The notes: generated by a model from the letters alone, not told the origin. A DNA stretch of 64,000 nucleotides from Microcystis panniformis FACHB-1757 (GCF_001264245.1 NZ_CP011339.1:1736001-1800000); one strand, 5' to 3'; positions 36,775 to 44,955 are shown, counted from the stretch's first letter. A program made the numbers and translations.

Positions 36775-37758
36775 TTATTTGGCAATATTTTCTAAGGGTA
36801 AGGCTAATCCGCATCCCCAACGTTTGAGGGAAACCCCTTCGGTAGGGAACCAAGATTCCTGCCAATTTTGCCAAGATGGTAAGGGTTTTTTTAAACGATA
36901 AACTGTTCCTGCGGGAACTGCATAACGTCCCCTAGATAAGCGCTTAACTTTATCTTTTCCTCCGAATCGATAACGATAGGTTATTGGTCTTTCGGTGTTG
37001 AGGGTTTCTAATTGCCAATCACTGGGATTGCGAGTTGATAGGCGATTTGTTCCCCAGATTGCGGCAGTAATGAGGGCAAAATATTGACCGACATCTTGAT
37101 TAAATAAAGTTTGGAGATGGCTGCTTAGTTCAAGTGATTTAACTTCCACTAGATGGGATTCTCCACCAAAGCGATACCAGCCATTTTCTAGGAGTTGATT
37201 AGCTAAATAAACTAGACAAGCATCTGGATGTAACTGGACGGCATTTTCGAGGAATAATTCTCCAGTTTTTACCTTTCTTTGCTCCTCTAACAAACGCGGA
37301 TGGAGATGGGGATGATATTGCCACGGAGAACCATAGGCTTTTTGAGGATTATACCATTGGTTGATAGGAATCCAACTATCTCGATCGAATTTTCCCTCAA
37401 TTTGTTTACCGTCTTTCTCTTGCCATTTTTCTTGCCATGTTAAGGTGTGTTGAATTTTTCCATTGTCGTTATTTTCTTGGTCTTGAAAATAATTGGCGAG
37501 GGGTTTTTTAGCCAAATAAATAAAGGGAGTGGGGACAAAAAAGTTATCTGGTTGTTCACTGTTTGCCCAAAAAGGGCCGGCAATTTGTAAATCGCGAATA
37601 TTGGTGGGATTGCTGTGAGCAAATAGTCCCGAAACTGTGGCAGCAGTGGGGGGAAAACGATTTCCTGAACGTCCAACTAGATTTTCTGGAGACAGAAACA
37701 GACCAGCACTACCGTAGAGAAATCCCAAAGGTTTAATTATGATCAGATATTGCAGCAT
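36775..37758 (-). CDS. cmr3: Type III-B protein Cmr3
   Basis: 327 residues. FLYGSAGLFLSPENLVGRSGNRFPPTAAT near the N-terminus is the Cmr3 signature, with the invariant-like PPTAAT segment followed by SGLFAHS; GWYRFGGESHLVEVK lies near residue 190 and the end RWGCGLALPLENIAK is the glycine loop. Cmr3 pairs with Cas10 and binds the crRNA 5' handle. The start is 10 bases from the cas10 stop. Confidence 0.82.
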   Translation of the reverse strand: MLQYLIIIKPLGFLYGSAGLFLSPENLVGRSGNRFPPTAATVSGLFAHSNPTNIRDLQIAGPFWANSEQPDNFFVPTPFIYLAKKPLANYFQDQENNDNGKIQHTLTWQEKWQEKDGKQIEGKFDRDSWIPINQWYNPQKAYGSPWQYHPHLHPRLLEEQRKVKTGELFLENAVQLHPDACLVYLANQLLENGWYRFGGESHLVEVKSLELSSHLQTLFNQDVGQYFALITAAIWGTNRLSTRNPSDWQLETLNTERPITYRYRFGGKDKVKRLSRGRYAVPAGTVYRLKKPLPSWQNWQESWFPTEGVSLKRWGCGLALPLENIAK

Positions 37759-37768
37759 TTTTGTATGT

Positions 37769-39193
37769 TTAGGTGAGATGATTGGCCACTTTTGAGAGGT
37801 TAATTACCCAGTTATTTCTATCTTGGTGAGAGGTGGTATCGATGGGTATATTTTGATTAAAATAAAGGTTAAAAACTGCATTGGCAATATCGTGATTATC
37901 ATCGGTAAAAGCGCGGCGATTTTCTAAAGTTGCTATATCATTATAGAAATGTGTCCAGTTTTTTCCTTCACTGCGATCACAATAACTATCGAGGATATCT
38001 TTCAAGTTTTCCCAGGGACAAACCCACTCTAAATAGTTACCACTGTTAAAAAGGATTCGCACCGCTAGACGATTTTTACCTTGATTTTTAGCGGATTTTT
38101 CTGCTTCTCGACATTGTTGCAATATGTCACGCTGAGGAACTCCTGAAGCTGCCCAAACGAAACCGAGGCTAACAGTTATATCCTGAGAATAACCGTGTTT
38201 TGGCCAGATTTCCCGATGAAATTGATCAAACCAATATAGACAATCTTGTAGGGTTAATTTTGGTTCTGATTTTTGTGGAAACAAAACCCCTAGAAAGTCA
38301 TCTCCTCCCGCATAAATAATGCGACCAAAGTTAAGATAATTTTCTAGTTCTTCTCCCCATTGTCGCATTCTTTGACTAAATTCTTTTCGTGAGGATATGG
38401 ACAGATTTTTTAGGTAATTTCCCATCCCGTCACCGTCCCCTTGAAACCATCCTGTATAGGATTTTTCCTCGTAGCGATTTAGTTCCACAAATTTTTTAGG
38501 AAGTTCTAGGTTTAAAGGCTTGCCAATATCATATAATGTAATCATTCTTTTGACTAATTCGGGAATGCTAAGACGTTCGGTTTCATCGAGGATAGCATTA
38601 GAAAGTTTTTGACTTAATTGTTGATAAAATTCAGTGATTTGCTGATTTTGTTGGGAAATACTAGAATATAAAGGATGGGTTTGATCCGTCATTCCATACC
38701 AAACAATGGCATCGGAACCCGATAAGCTAGAACTTTCTCCTTGCCAATTAATTCCCGTCCAATCTCGTTGATATTTTTTCTGTTGCAGACTTTTAAACGC
38801 ACAATCGATCGAGTCCTCTTGCGCCCAGAAGAATTCCCAAGTATGATTAATCCATAGGTTCCATTCTCGTCGCCAAGTATAATTGTATTGTGGTAAATTT
38901 TGTTCAATCCAAACCCGACACTTATTAACCACTTTTTGCCATGCGTCATTGAAGACTTGTTCGGCCTCTTTTTTGGGAAAATTACCCGCGATTAAGATTT
39001 GGTTGGGAGTTCCTCTTTTAACGTCAATTAAAGCCGGAGAAATAAGGCTACATTCAGGATATTTATCCGCTGCCTGACAGATAGCATCGGCAAGATAGGA
39101 TAATAAAAAAGAACCACCGTACAAGTCCCTTAGTTTACGCGATTTTTCGATGAATCCTTGCACAGGAGCAAAGGTAATTACAGTATAGTTCAT
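37769..39193 (-). CDS. cmr2: Cas10/Cmr2 without HD domain, with intact cyclase (GGDD) palm
   Basis: 474 residues, about half of a classical Cmr2. It begins directly with the first palm segment (TFAPVQGFIEKSRKLRDLYGGSFLLSYL), so the N-terminal HD nuclease domain is missing. The palm carries GDGDGMG near residue 251 and YAGGDDFLGV near 295; GGDD is the catalytic motif for making cyclic oligoadenylates after target RNA binding. A helical end region follows. The missing HD means no Cas10 single-strand DNA cutting; signalling through cyclic nucleotides would be the main output, which fits the membrane SAVED gene seven bases upstream. Confidence 0.88.
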   Translation of the reverse strand: MNYTVITFAPVQGFIEKSRKLRDLYGGSFLLSYLADAICQAADKYPECSLISPALIDVKRGTPNQILIAGNFPKKEAEQVFNDAWQKVVNKCRVWIEQNLPQYNYTWRREWNLWINHTWEFFWAQEDSIDCAFKSLQQKKYQRDWTGINWQGESSSLSGSDAIVWYGMTDQTHPLYSSISQQNQQITEFYQQLSQKLSNAILDETERLSIPELVKRMITLYDIGKPLNLELPKKFVELNRYEEKSYTGWFQGDGDGMGNYLKNLSISSRKEFSQRMRQWGEELENYLNFGRIIYAGGDDFLGVLFPQKSEPKLTLQDCLYWFDQFHREIWPKHGYSQDITVSLGFVWAASGVPQRDILQQCREAEKSAKNQGKNRLAVRILFNSGNYLEWVCPWENLKDILDSYCDRSEGKNWTHFYNDIATLENRRAFTDDNHDIANAVFNLYFNQNIPIDTTSHQDRNNWVINLSKVANHLT

Positions 39194-39200
39194 TTTATCT

Positions 39201-40232
39201 TTATTGTCCTCGATAAAGTTTAAATTCCTGAAGATTAATAAGATTTCTGTAGGTAGAATTTTCGTATTGAGTTAGGAGAATTGGCCAGTATTGTTGAACG
39301 GCCATTCCGACAAGTATTCCCAAAGTTATAGGCATGGAATAAACTAGCTTAATCTCTTGATAGTTTTTTTGTTGAGCGATGTTGATAGTTTTAAAGATTT
39401 CTCTAGAATATTGTAGCCAATCTTCATTTTTTTCAATTGTACCACTGCCTTTACTTTTCAGATAAATTAAATCGCCGTAGTTTTCGATACTCTGATCATT
39501 AAGATTAATTTTATGGGAAGAAACATCGATGGCTATAGTTACTCTATCTTGACCTTTTTCGGTGACAACACGCTCAAATTTTTCGTATTCCTTAATATCT
39601 TCTTTGAGTTTGCGATCGCTAATTTCCACCACAGGATAATAACTATCAGAAGATTTATTATATTGAAAGATTTTTACTCCTTCGGTAGCGAGAATAGTGC
39701 CGACCATAATAGCGACGCTAATCGGACCGATATAGGCAAGATAAATAATAGTATTTTGGGGAGTTTTTTTCTTAAGTTTCTCTAGATTATAGCGTAGTAT
39801 TTGCAGAAAAGTTTTCAGCATTTCTTGATCATAAATATCACAGGAGTAGTTAAAAATTAAATCTGTTTCGCTAATATTGAGATACTGGTCAAGATTATTT
39901 TGATGATCTTTGTATTTATTTTCTGTTTCGATGATATTAAAAAGCGATTGCAGAGCCTTATTACTATTAGCAAAATTAGCAATATTAATCACTATCGGTA
40001 GAGGAATCGCCTGATGTTTATAGAGGTCGTATTTCTGAGATTCTAGCCAGATACCGATGATAACTAGAGCCAAAGTAATCAGAAAAATTAGATAATATCC
40101 CTGGCCAAATTGATCGGCAATTAGTGCCAAAATAGCGGCGATGGCTAATGCTGCATTGGTGAGGGGATTAAAGATAATATTATAGGGATATTGACGCAGA
40201 TTACTCAGGACATTTTTAAGAGATTTCAGCAT
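39201..40232 (-). CDS. Two-helix membrane protein with SAVED domain, predicted cyclic-nucleotide-gated CRISPR effector
   Basis: 343 residues. Two hydrophobic helices (about residues 23-42 and 46-63: NAALAIAAILALIADQF, YYLIFLITLALVIIGIW) are followed by a soluble domain with the SAVED pattern: IYLAYIGPISVAIMVGTIL, VKIFQY, RVTIAIDVSS, and a late EIKLVYSMPITLGILVGMAVQQYWP. SAVED domains bind cyclic di/tri/oligonucleotides in CBASS and Type III systems. The gene sits seven bases from cas10 and 15 bases from the Uma2 gene, so it is probably cotranscribed and activated by Cas10 product at the membrane. The assignment is by motif reading, not by profile search. Confidence 0.72.
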   Translation of the reverse strand: MLKSLKNVLSNLRQYPYNIIFNPLTNAALAIAAILALIADQFGQGYYLIFLITLALVIIGIWLESQKYDLYKHQAIPLPIVINIANFANSNKALQSLFNIIETENKYKDHQNNLDQYLNISETDLIFNYSCDIYDQEMLKTFLQILRYNLEKLKKKTPQNTIIYLAYIGPISVAIMVGTILATEGVKIFQYNKSSDSYYPVVEISDRKLKEDIKEYEKFERVVTEKGQDRVTIAIDVSSHKINLNDQSIENYGDLIYLKSKGSGTIEKNEDWLQYSREIFKTINIAQQKNYQEIKLVYSMPITLGILVGMAVQQYWPILLTQYENSTYRNLINLQEFKLYRGQ

Positions 40233-40247
40233 AATTTTACTAGAGAT

Positions 40248-40850
40248 TTAGGGCATAATATCGAGAAGACACAGAGACAATTCGGGAAAAACTGCCGAAC
40301 TAATGCGCTCATAAAGACGATATAATTTTTGTTGATATTCATCACCTTCTAGCTGACAAATAGTCAAAGTAGGCTGTTTGGGTTTACCGATAAAAGAGAT
40401 GCCACCCAATCCACGAAAATCGACAATCCAATATTCAGCAATACCTAAAGATGAGTATTCTTCAACTTTGCGTGCATAATCATCTTGCCAATTACTACTA
40501 ACCACTTCTACCACTAATTTAATTGCTTGGGAGCTAGTTAAAATTGCTTGTTTTTCCCAGAGAGGTTCGGTGCTAAAGTCCACTTCATCCAAAATGATGA
40601 CATCGGGACGTAAAGCAGTAGCTTGACCGGATTCTGGACGGAGCAAACAGTTTTTAGGAATTGTCCAGGGTAGATGTAATCGCAAGATTTCTCCCCACAG
40701 TCTTCCTGCGATTTTTCCCGCTACGGATTCCTGAGGTCCAGTGGGTTCCATGTCTCGCAACTCCCCGTCAATTAATTGATAGCGTGGGTCATCTCCATAC
40801 TGGTTTAAAAAGTCTTCAAAAGTGAATAATTTAGGAGATAGGTAGGTCAT
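40248..40850 (-). CDS. Uma2-family endonuclease-like protein (DUF820, PD-(D/E)xK)
   Basis: 200 residues. TFEDFLNQYGDDPRYQLIDGELRDMEPTG is the family start; the nuclease core has RPDVIILDEV (Asp), LVVEVVSSNW (Glu) and DYARKVEEYSSLGIAEYWIVD (Lys). Uma2 proteins are abundant in cyanobacteria and largely uncharacterised. It is the first gene of the minus-strand cas operon, 15 bases before the SAVED gene, so it may be a passenger or a further effector. Confidence 0.8.
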   Translation of the reverse strand: MTYLSPKLFTFEDFLNQYGDDPRYQLIDGELRDMEPTGPQESVAGKIAGRLWGEILRLHLPWTIPKNCLLRPESGQATALRPDVIILDEVDFSTEPLWEKQAILTSSQAIKLVVEVVSSNWQDDYARKVEEYSSLGIAEYWIVDFRGLGGISFIGKPKQPTLTICQLEGDEYQQKLYRLYERISSAVFPELSLCLLDIMP

Positions 40851-40993
40851 GATTTTTATCGGATTAGACCTAAAGCTTGTTGTTGTTATCCATGATACTG
40901 ATTGCTCGCCAGAATCGGGGGATTTTGGGGGTTAAAAAATCCTTAAAAAAAACTCCCCCCCCCGCTACCCTCCCTAATCAGTAGCTAGACAAT

Positions 40994-41112
40994 TAAGTAG
41001 GTAGGCGTTAAAAATTGTCAGATCCCCCCGCCTATCGGCACCCCCCTTATCAAGGGGGGCAGGGGGGATCGAACCTAAAATCCATTTTTAATTTAATTAT
41101 AACCAGCTACTT
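40994..41112. mobile_element. MITE of the AAGTAG...AACCAGCTACTT family
   Basis: Starts AAGTAGGTAGGCGTTAAAAA, ends ATAACCAGCTACTT, with complementary CCCCCCTT/AAGGGGGG arms inside. It lies between the operon start and the inner inverted repeat. Confidence 0.75.
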
Positions 41113-41121
41113 AATTACAGA

Positions 41122-41150
41122 TAATTACTTAAGCAAAATTAATTACACAT
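41122..41150. repeat. Inner inverted repeat, right copy (truncates cas2)
   Basis: Inverse complement, with few mismatches, of 31788-31817. The cas2 remnant starts immediately after it. Confidence 0.8.
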
Positions 41151-41151
41151 C

Positions 41152-41304
41152 CAGAGGCGGAAACTGTACGCTAAAGTAGTAGAAAGGGTCAATCCTCAAG
41201 AGGATGATGTGCGCTTCTATGGGATTCCCGAAGAAGCTGTCTCTAGATTGTTGGTGATGGGAGGTTCTCCTCCTCAACCACCCCCAAATCTCTACATCAT
41301 CTAG
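41152..41304 (+). pseudogene. cas2: cas2 remnant (C-terminal 50 codons)
   Basis: The plus-strand frame reads QRRKLYAKVVERVNPQEDD, then VRFYGIPEEAVSRLLVMGG and SPPQPPPNLYII, ending in TAG. This matches the second half of Cas2 (the EDDVRFY strand and the proline-rich end). The first half with the ferredoxin-fold start is missing, cut by the inner inverted repeat. It lies about 210 bases before the first repeat of array 2, the usual cas1-cas2-leader order. No cas1 is seen. Confidence 0.78.
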
Positions 41305-41512
41305 CTTGTCCCCCAACTCTTGACTGAAAATCGATGCACCCTCTCCCCGACCTAAAACCCCGATTCTCTGGTTAGATGTGTCGATTGCTCTCCCAGTCAG
41401 GGTTCTACCCTTTGGTATCGGGACTTTTATCCCCCCCAGGACCACCTTTTTGGAGATGCGTCGATTTGGGGGTCTGTCTTCCCCTCTCGATGAGACTTTC
41501 CAAGGGGTACTC
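41305..41512 (+). promoter_or_regulatory. Leader region of CRISPR array 2
   Basis: About 208 bases between the cas2 remnant and the first repeat, AT-poor for a leader and with C-runs near 41430-41450. Position and array direction indicate the leader; no clear promoter could be read. Confidence 0.5.
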
Positions 41513-42456
41513 CTTACCTATTAGGTCAAATAGGATTAGTTGGAAACTTCTGTTTCTGATTCCGCTGCGATAAGAAGACTAAATGATGTGACCTTACCTA
41601 TTAGGTCAAATAGGATTAGTTGGAAACCCAGTTACTTAAATCTCGCTGCCGGTCATTGCCTTTACCACCCTTACCTATTAGGTCAAATAGGATTAGTTGG
41701 AAACTAAAAAAGTAGGGCTAATTCATGAATTAGCCCTACTCTTACTCCTTACCTATTAGGTTAAATAGGATTAGTTGGAAACTTGTCAGGAGCAGTGCCA
41801 CCAGGTAACTCCTCGTAACCTTACCTATTAGGTCAAATAGGATTAGTTGGAAACCCAGTTACTTAAATCTCGCTGCCGGTCATTGCCTTTACCACCCTTA
41901 CCTATTAGGTCAAATAGGATTAGTTGGAAACTAAAAAAGTAGGGCTAATTCATGAATTAGCCCTACTCTTACTCCTTACCTATTAGGTTAAATAGGATTA
42001 GTTGGAAACTTGTCAGGAGCAGTGCCACCAGGTAACTCCTCGTAACCTTACCTATTAGGTCAAATAGGATTAGTTGGAAACATAAACTGGAGAATATCTT
42101 TTCCCCATTTACCTTTTTTCCTTACCTATTAGGTCAAATAGGATTAGTTGGAAACTAAAAAAGTAGGGCTAATTCATGAATTAGCCCTACTCTTACTCCT
42201 TACCTATTAGGTCAAATAGGATTAGTTGGAAACATTTCGTTGTTTGTGGAGCCAGTCCCAACCATTTGACCTTACCTATTAGGTCAAATAGGATTAGTTG
42301 GAAACTCTGGATAATTTTGTTGGCAAAAATCTAGGATTTTTTCCTTACCTATTATGTCAAAGAGGATTAGTTGGAAACTAAAAAAGTAGGGCTAATTCAT
42401 GAATTAGCCCTACTCTTACTCCTTACCTATTAGGTCAAATAGGATTAGTTGGAAAC
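41513..42456 (+). CRISPR. CRISPR array 2: 13 repeats, 12 spacers, with repeated spacers
   Basis: 35-bp repeats (CTTACCTATTAGG...TTAGTTGGAAAC) start at 41513, 41593, 41670, 41748, 41820, 41897, 41975, 42047, 42121, 42199, 42271, 42344 and 42422. Spacers are 37-45 nt. Spacers 2-4 are repeated exactly as spacers 5-7 (a 227-bp tandem duplication, including a repeat variant GGTTAAA). Spacers 3, 6, 9 and 12 are identical (43 nt) and contain a perfect 28-bp palindrome. The repeat at 42344 has two substitutions. Transcription is rightward. Confidence 0.96.
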
Positions 42457-42497
42457 TAGAAAAAGGGTTTCTTTATAAACCCTTTTTCTGCCTTTCA
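42457..42497 (+). terminator. Hairpin at the distal end of array 2
   Basis: AGAAAAAGGGTTT ... AAACCCTTTTTCT directly follows the last repeat: a long stem that could end the pre-crRNA. A matching hairpin lies at the distal end of array 1 (31357-31391). Confidence 0.6.
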
Positions 42498-42516
42498 ATT
42501 TTGTCGAAATATCTAT

Positions 42517-42636
42517 AAGTAGGTGGGTGGAATTAAATATAAAATGAACGTAGGTTGGGTTGAAGCATGAAACCCAACGCCCGCATGGGTTACGCTACCG
42601 CTAACCCATCCTACAAATAATTGTGCCTACCTACTT
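42517..42636. mobile_element. 120-bp MITE (AAGTAGGTGGGTGG...GCCTACCTACTT)
   Basis: Ends are inverted (AAGTAGGTGGG / CCTACCTACTT) and the centre holds GTTGGGTTGAAGCATGAAAC and a CGCCCGCATGGGTTACG palindromic stretch. Two tandem copies in inverse orientation are at 48013-48252. Confidence 0.8.
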
Positions 42637-42726
42637 AGGACATTCTGGGCGCACGCGATGCGCCCCTACCATTGGCACAATAATAATAATATTATTGTAG
42701 GGGCGAATTGCATTCGCCCTCTTTAA

Positions 42727-42790
42727 TTAGAAACCCTTTTTCTCATAAATTCTATCAAATATATCTTGACAAAAATCGATAAAAATGCTA
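42727..42790. repeat. Outer inverted repeat, right copy
   Basis: Inverse complement of 31311-31374. The hairpin arm GAAACCCTTTTTCT at its left edge is the missing partner of the array-distal hairpin, so the 42472-42727 stretch, including the MITE, looks like an insertion in that hairpin. Confidence 0.85.
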
Positions 42791-42794
42791 CAAT
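42766..42794 (+). promoter_or_regulatory. Consensus sigma-70 promoter
   Basis: TTGACA (42766-42771), 17-base spacer, TACAAT (42789-42794). It starts a roughly 300-base stretch before the pseudokinase gene. The outer inverted repeat covers the -35 and spacer, and its left copy has lost the -10 match (TAGAAC). Confidence 0.72.
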
Positions 42795-43105
42795 TGGGCG
42801 TGAGTGTTCGCTAAAACTGAAAACATAGTTAAGACAGTAATATGTTCAGCAATCCGTTAGGATTCCTAACAATAAAAAGTCATGGCAGTCTTAGAAATGC
42901 TCACCGTTCCCTTTTGCTCTCCCCTTGCCGGCAGCCTTGGCGAATAGATAATTAAAATAACTCAAATAGGACTGCCCTAGCAGTTCTTTCTAGGTAAAGC
43001 GGCAATTTTTAATCAATTGTTAAAATATTAAAAGGATGCTAAAGATAGCGGCTAGAGTTTCCAGAGTGAGCTATCCTAGAGATAGTACTTACTCCATCCT
43101 CCCCC
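42795..43105 (+). other. Long leader or possible small-RNA region before the pseudokinase gene
   Basis: No open frame of note. It contains short inverted words (CCGTTAGGATTCCTAAC near 42855; GCCTAGCAGTTCTTTCTAGG-like near 42972). It may be a 5' untranslated region or an independent small RNA; nothing recognisable. Confidence 0.3.
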
Positions 43106-44389
43106 ATGCTCGATCGAGTTCTCCATAGTCGTTATCAAGTCCAACAGTTACTAGGAAAAAAAACTATCTTAGCGAGGGACAGACACACCACCCAGTTAGT
43201 TATCATTAAACTTATTTCTGTTCCTAGGGGGCAAGGGAGTCAGTTTATCGGAGAAATAACTGGTAAAATTGCCCTGTTGCGACAACTCTCCCACCCATCT
43301 CTCCCCAAATACCTCGATAGCTTTGAGATAGATTCATCCCAAGAACAAATCATCGCTATTGTCCGACCTTATTTATCAGCGCAGCCTGTAGAAAACTATC
43401 TAAACTCCAGTTATTTGTTAGCAGAACAAGATCTCAAACAAATTGCCAAATATCTTTTGGAGATTCTCTCCTATCTCCATCAGCAGGATGTCCCCATTAA
43501 CCACGGCAATATTAAACTTAGTAATATCCTCTTTGATACCCAGTCCCATCGTTTTTATCTAGTTGATTTTGCCTTTGATTCCGATTCTCCCACCACGGAC
43601 TTACAGGATATAGGTAAAAGTTTGATTAGTTTAGCCACGGGGATTAAGCATCGTTACATACCCGAAAACTTTGAACAAAAAACTAATCTAAGCGCTTTTT
43701 TCATCTATTGGTTAAAAAGATTATCAAACTCCCCCCCAGACTCTCATTTTCGTTCGGTGACAGAAGCTTTAGCCAGCTTATATAGTTGTCAATTGATCCT
43801 AGTATCTATTGGCAATCTGACCAAACCCTACGGCAGCGAAGTTACTGTTTATAAAAAAGATAATCTCCTGCAAATAAAAATCGCTAGTAAAACCAAACAA
43901 AAGTTTTTCAACAATCTCAAAACCCAGTTAAGACAGTTTTTACCATCCCTATTCTTTACGATCATTCTCTTAACCATAGTCGGTATTTATGATCTCAAAC
44001 TGGTCGCTTTTTTAATCCCGATTATCCTAATTTTTCTGCTCAATTTAATCTCCTCTAGTTTATCTTGGCAGTTATGGAAATCTTTTTGGCAGGGGGAACT
44101 AGAGTTAAAAATTACCCCCAAAAAAGTTTCTCTCTACCAAAAACTCTGGGGGCTGAAATTTAAACTAACTGCCGATGCTGCTAGTTGCGAAATTTATAGT
44201 CTCCTCCGTCGCAATGTCACCGTCACTATGCAGGGAGAAAATGTTAATATTATTCCTCCTTCTCTGGTTCTCGTTGCCAACCATCGAGAATATGTTATCA
44301 CTGCCAGTGAAGATGTTAGCGAAGCGGAATTAGATTGGTTGGCACAACAGTTAAGTGATTGGCTACGTTTACCGATTACGAGAATTTAA
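43106..44389 (+). CDS. Ser/Thr protein kinase-like protein, probable pseudokinase with two membrane helices
   Basis: 427 residues. The kinase fold is visible (RYQVQQLLGKKTILARDRH, LSHPSLPKYLDSFE, then INHGNIKLSNILFD where active kinases have HRDxKPxN, and LVDFAFDS in place of DFG). The catalytic Asp of the HRD motif is Asn here and the glycine loop is poor, so phosphotransfer is doubtful. After the kinase part two helices (about 293-312 and 318-340) and a C-terminal soluble domain follow. Unlike the WD40 kinase at 60.4 kb it has no zinc ribbon. Confidence 0.75.
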   Translation: MLDRVLHSRYQVQQLLGKKTILARDRHTTQLVIIKLISVPRGQGSQFIGEITGKIALLRQLSHPSLPKYLDSFEIDSSQEQIIAIVRPYLSAQPVENYLNSSYLLAEQDLKQIAKYLLEILSYLHQQDVPINHGNIKLSNILFDTQSHRFYLVDFAFDSDSPTTDLQDIGKSLISLATGIKHRYIPENFEQKTNLSAFFIYWLKRLSNSPPDSHFRSVTEALASLYSCQLILVSIGNLTKPYGSEVTVYKKDNLLQIKIASKTKQKFFNNLKTQLRQFLPSLFFTIILLTIVGIYDLKLVAFLIPIILIFLLNLISSSLSWQLWKSFWQGELELKITPKKVSLYQKLWGLKFKLTADAASCEIYSLLRRNVTVTMQGENVNIIPPSLVLVANHREYVITASEDVSEAELDWLAQQLSDWLRLPITRI

Positions 44390-44415
44390 GGTGTATTAAG
44401 CTAAGTTAATACACC
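44390..44415. terminator. Bidirectional terminator-like hairpin
   Basis: GGTGTATTA ... TTAATACACC, a 9-10 bp stem between the convergent pseudokinase and dps genes. Confidence 0.55.
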
Positions 44416-44421
44416 CCAAAT

Positions 44422-44955
44422 TTATCTGATAACATCTTCCGATTTAATCAGATGCGCTTCTAGGAACCAGAGACGTTTATCGATGTCCCGGGAGATTTCC
44501 GTATAGAGATCTGCTGTGTCGGCATCCCCTTGATTGCCAGTGGTATCAATAGCAGAACGAAGATGGGCGGCGTATAAGGCATAACGTTCGGCTAAAGCAA
44601 CGATATGTTCACTACCATCGACGATATCAGCCGGATATTCCGGCAGAATCGAGTTAGCGGCAGCGATGCGCGCTGTTCCCAAAGCGGTTCCACCTAAAGC
44701 GGTAATCCGTTCTGCTACCATGTCCCCATAGTCTTCTAATTCCGTGGCCATTTCGTCGAAGAGGCTGTGCAATTGGTAGAAATTTAAACCTTTGACATTC
44801 CAGTGGGCCTGTTTAACCTGAGTTTTTAGGTCTAAACTAGCGGCAAGGGTTTGGCTTAGGATTTCAACCATAGCTTTGCGGATATCTAATGCTAAATCGA
44901 TGCGGGTGGCGTAGTATTGTCCCGTGGTTTTGGTTTTGACTGGAGTGGCTACCAT
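44422..44955 (-). CDS. dps: Dps family ferritin-like DNA protection protein
   Basis: 177 residues. The ferroxidase-site pattern of Dps is clear: KQAHWNVKGLNFYQLHSLFDEMATELEDYGDMVAERI supplies the inter-subunit His, Asp and Glu residues, and RDIDKRLWFLEAHL closes the four-helix bundle. Dps 12-mers store iron, consume peroxide and protect DNA. An AGGAG box lies before the ATG. A peroxiredoxin gene follows upstream on the same strand, about 220 bases away, both serving oxidative stress. Confidence 0.92.
   Translation of the reverse strand: MVATPVKTKTTGQYYATRIDLALDIRKAMVEILSQTLAASLDLKTQVKQAHWNVKGLNFYQLHSLFDEMATELEDYGDMVAERITALGGTALGTARIAAANSILPEYPADIVDGSEHIVALAERYALYAAHLRSAIDTTGNQGDADTADLYTEISRDIDKRLWFLEAHLIKSEDVIR

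Noticed and set aside
41143..41445. 100-codon minus-strand frame over the leader of array 2
   Set aside because: It is antisense to the cas2 remnant and leader and has no family resemblance.
42640..42725. GGGCG/CGCCC inverted words as a separate regulatory element
   Set aside because: They look like fragments of a dispersed repeat inserted in the array-distal hairpin; no further support.
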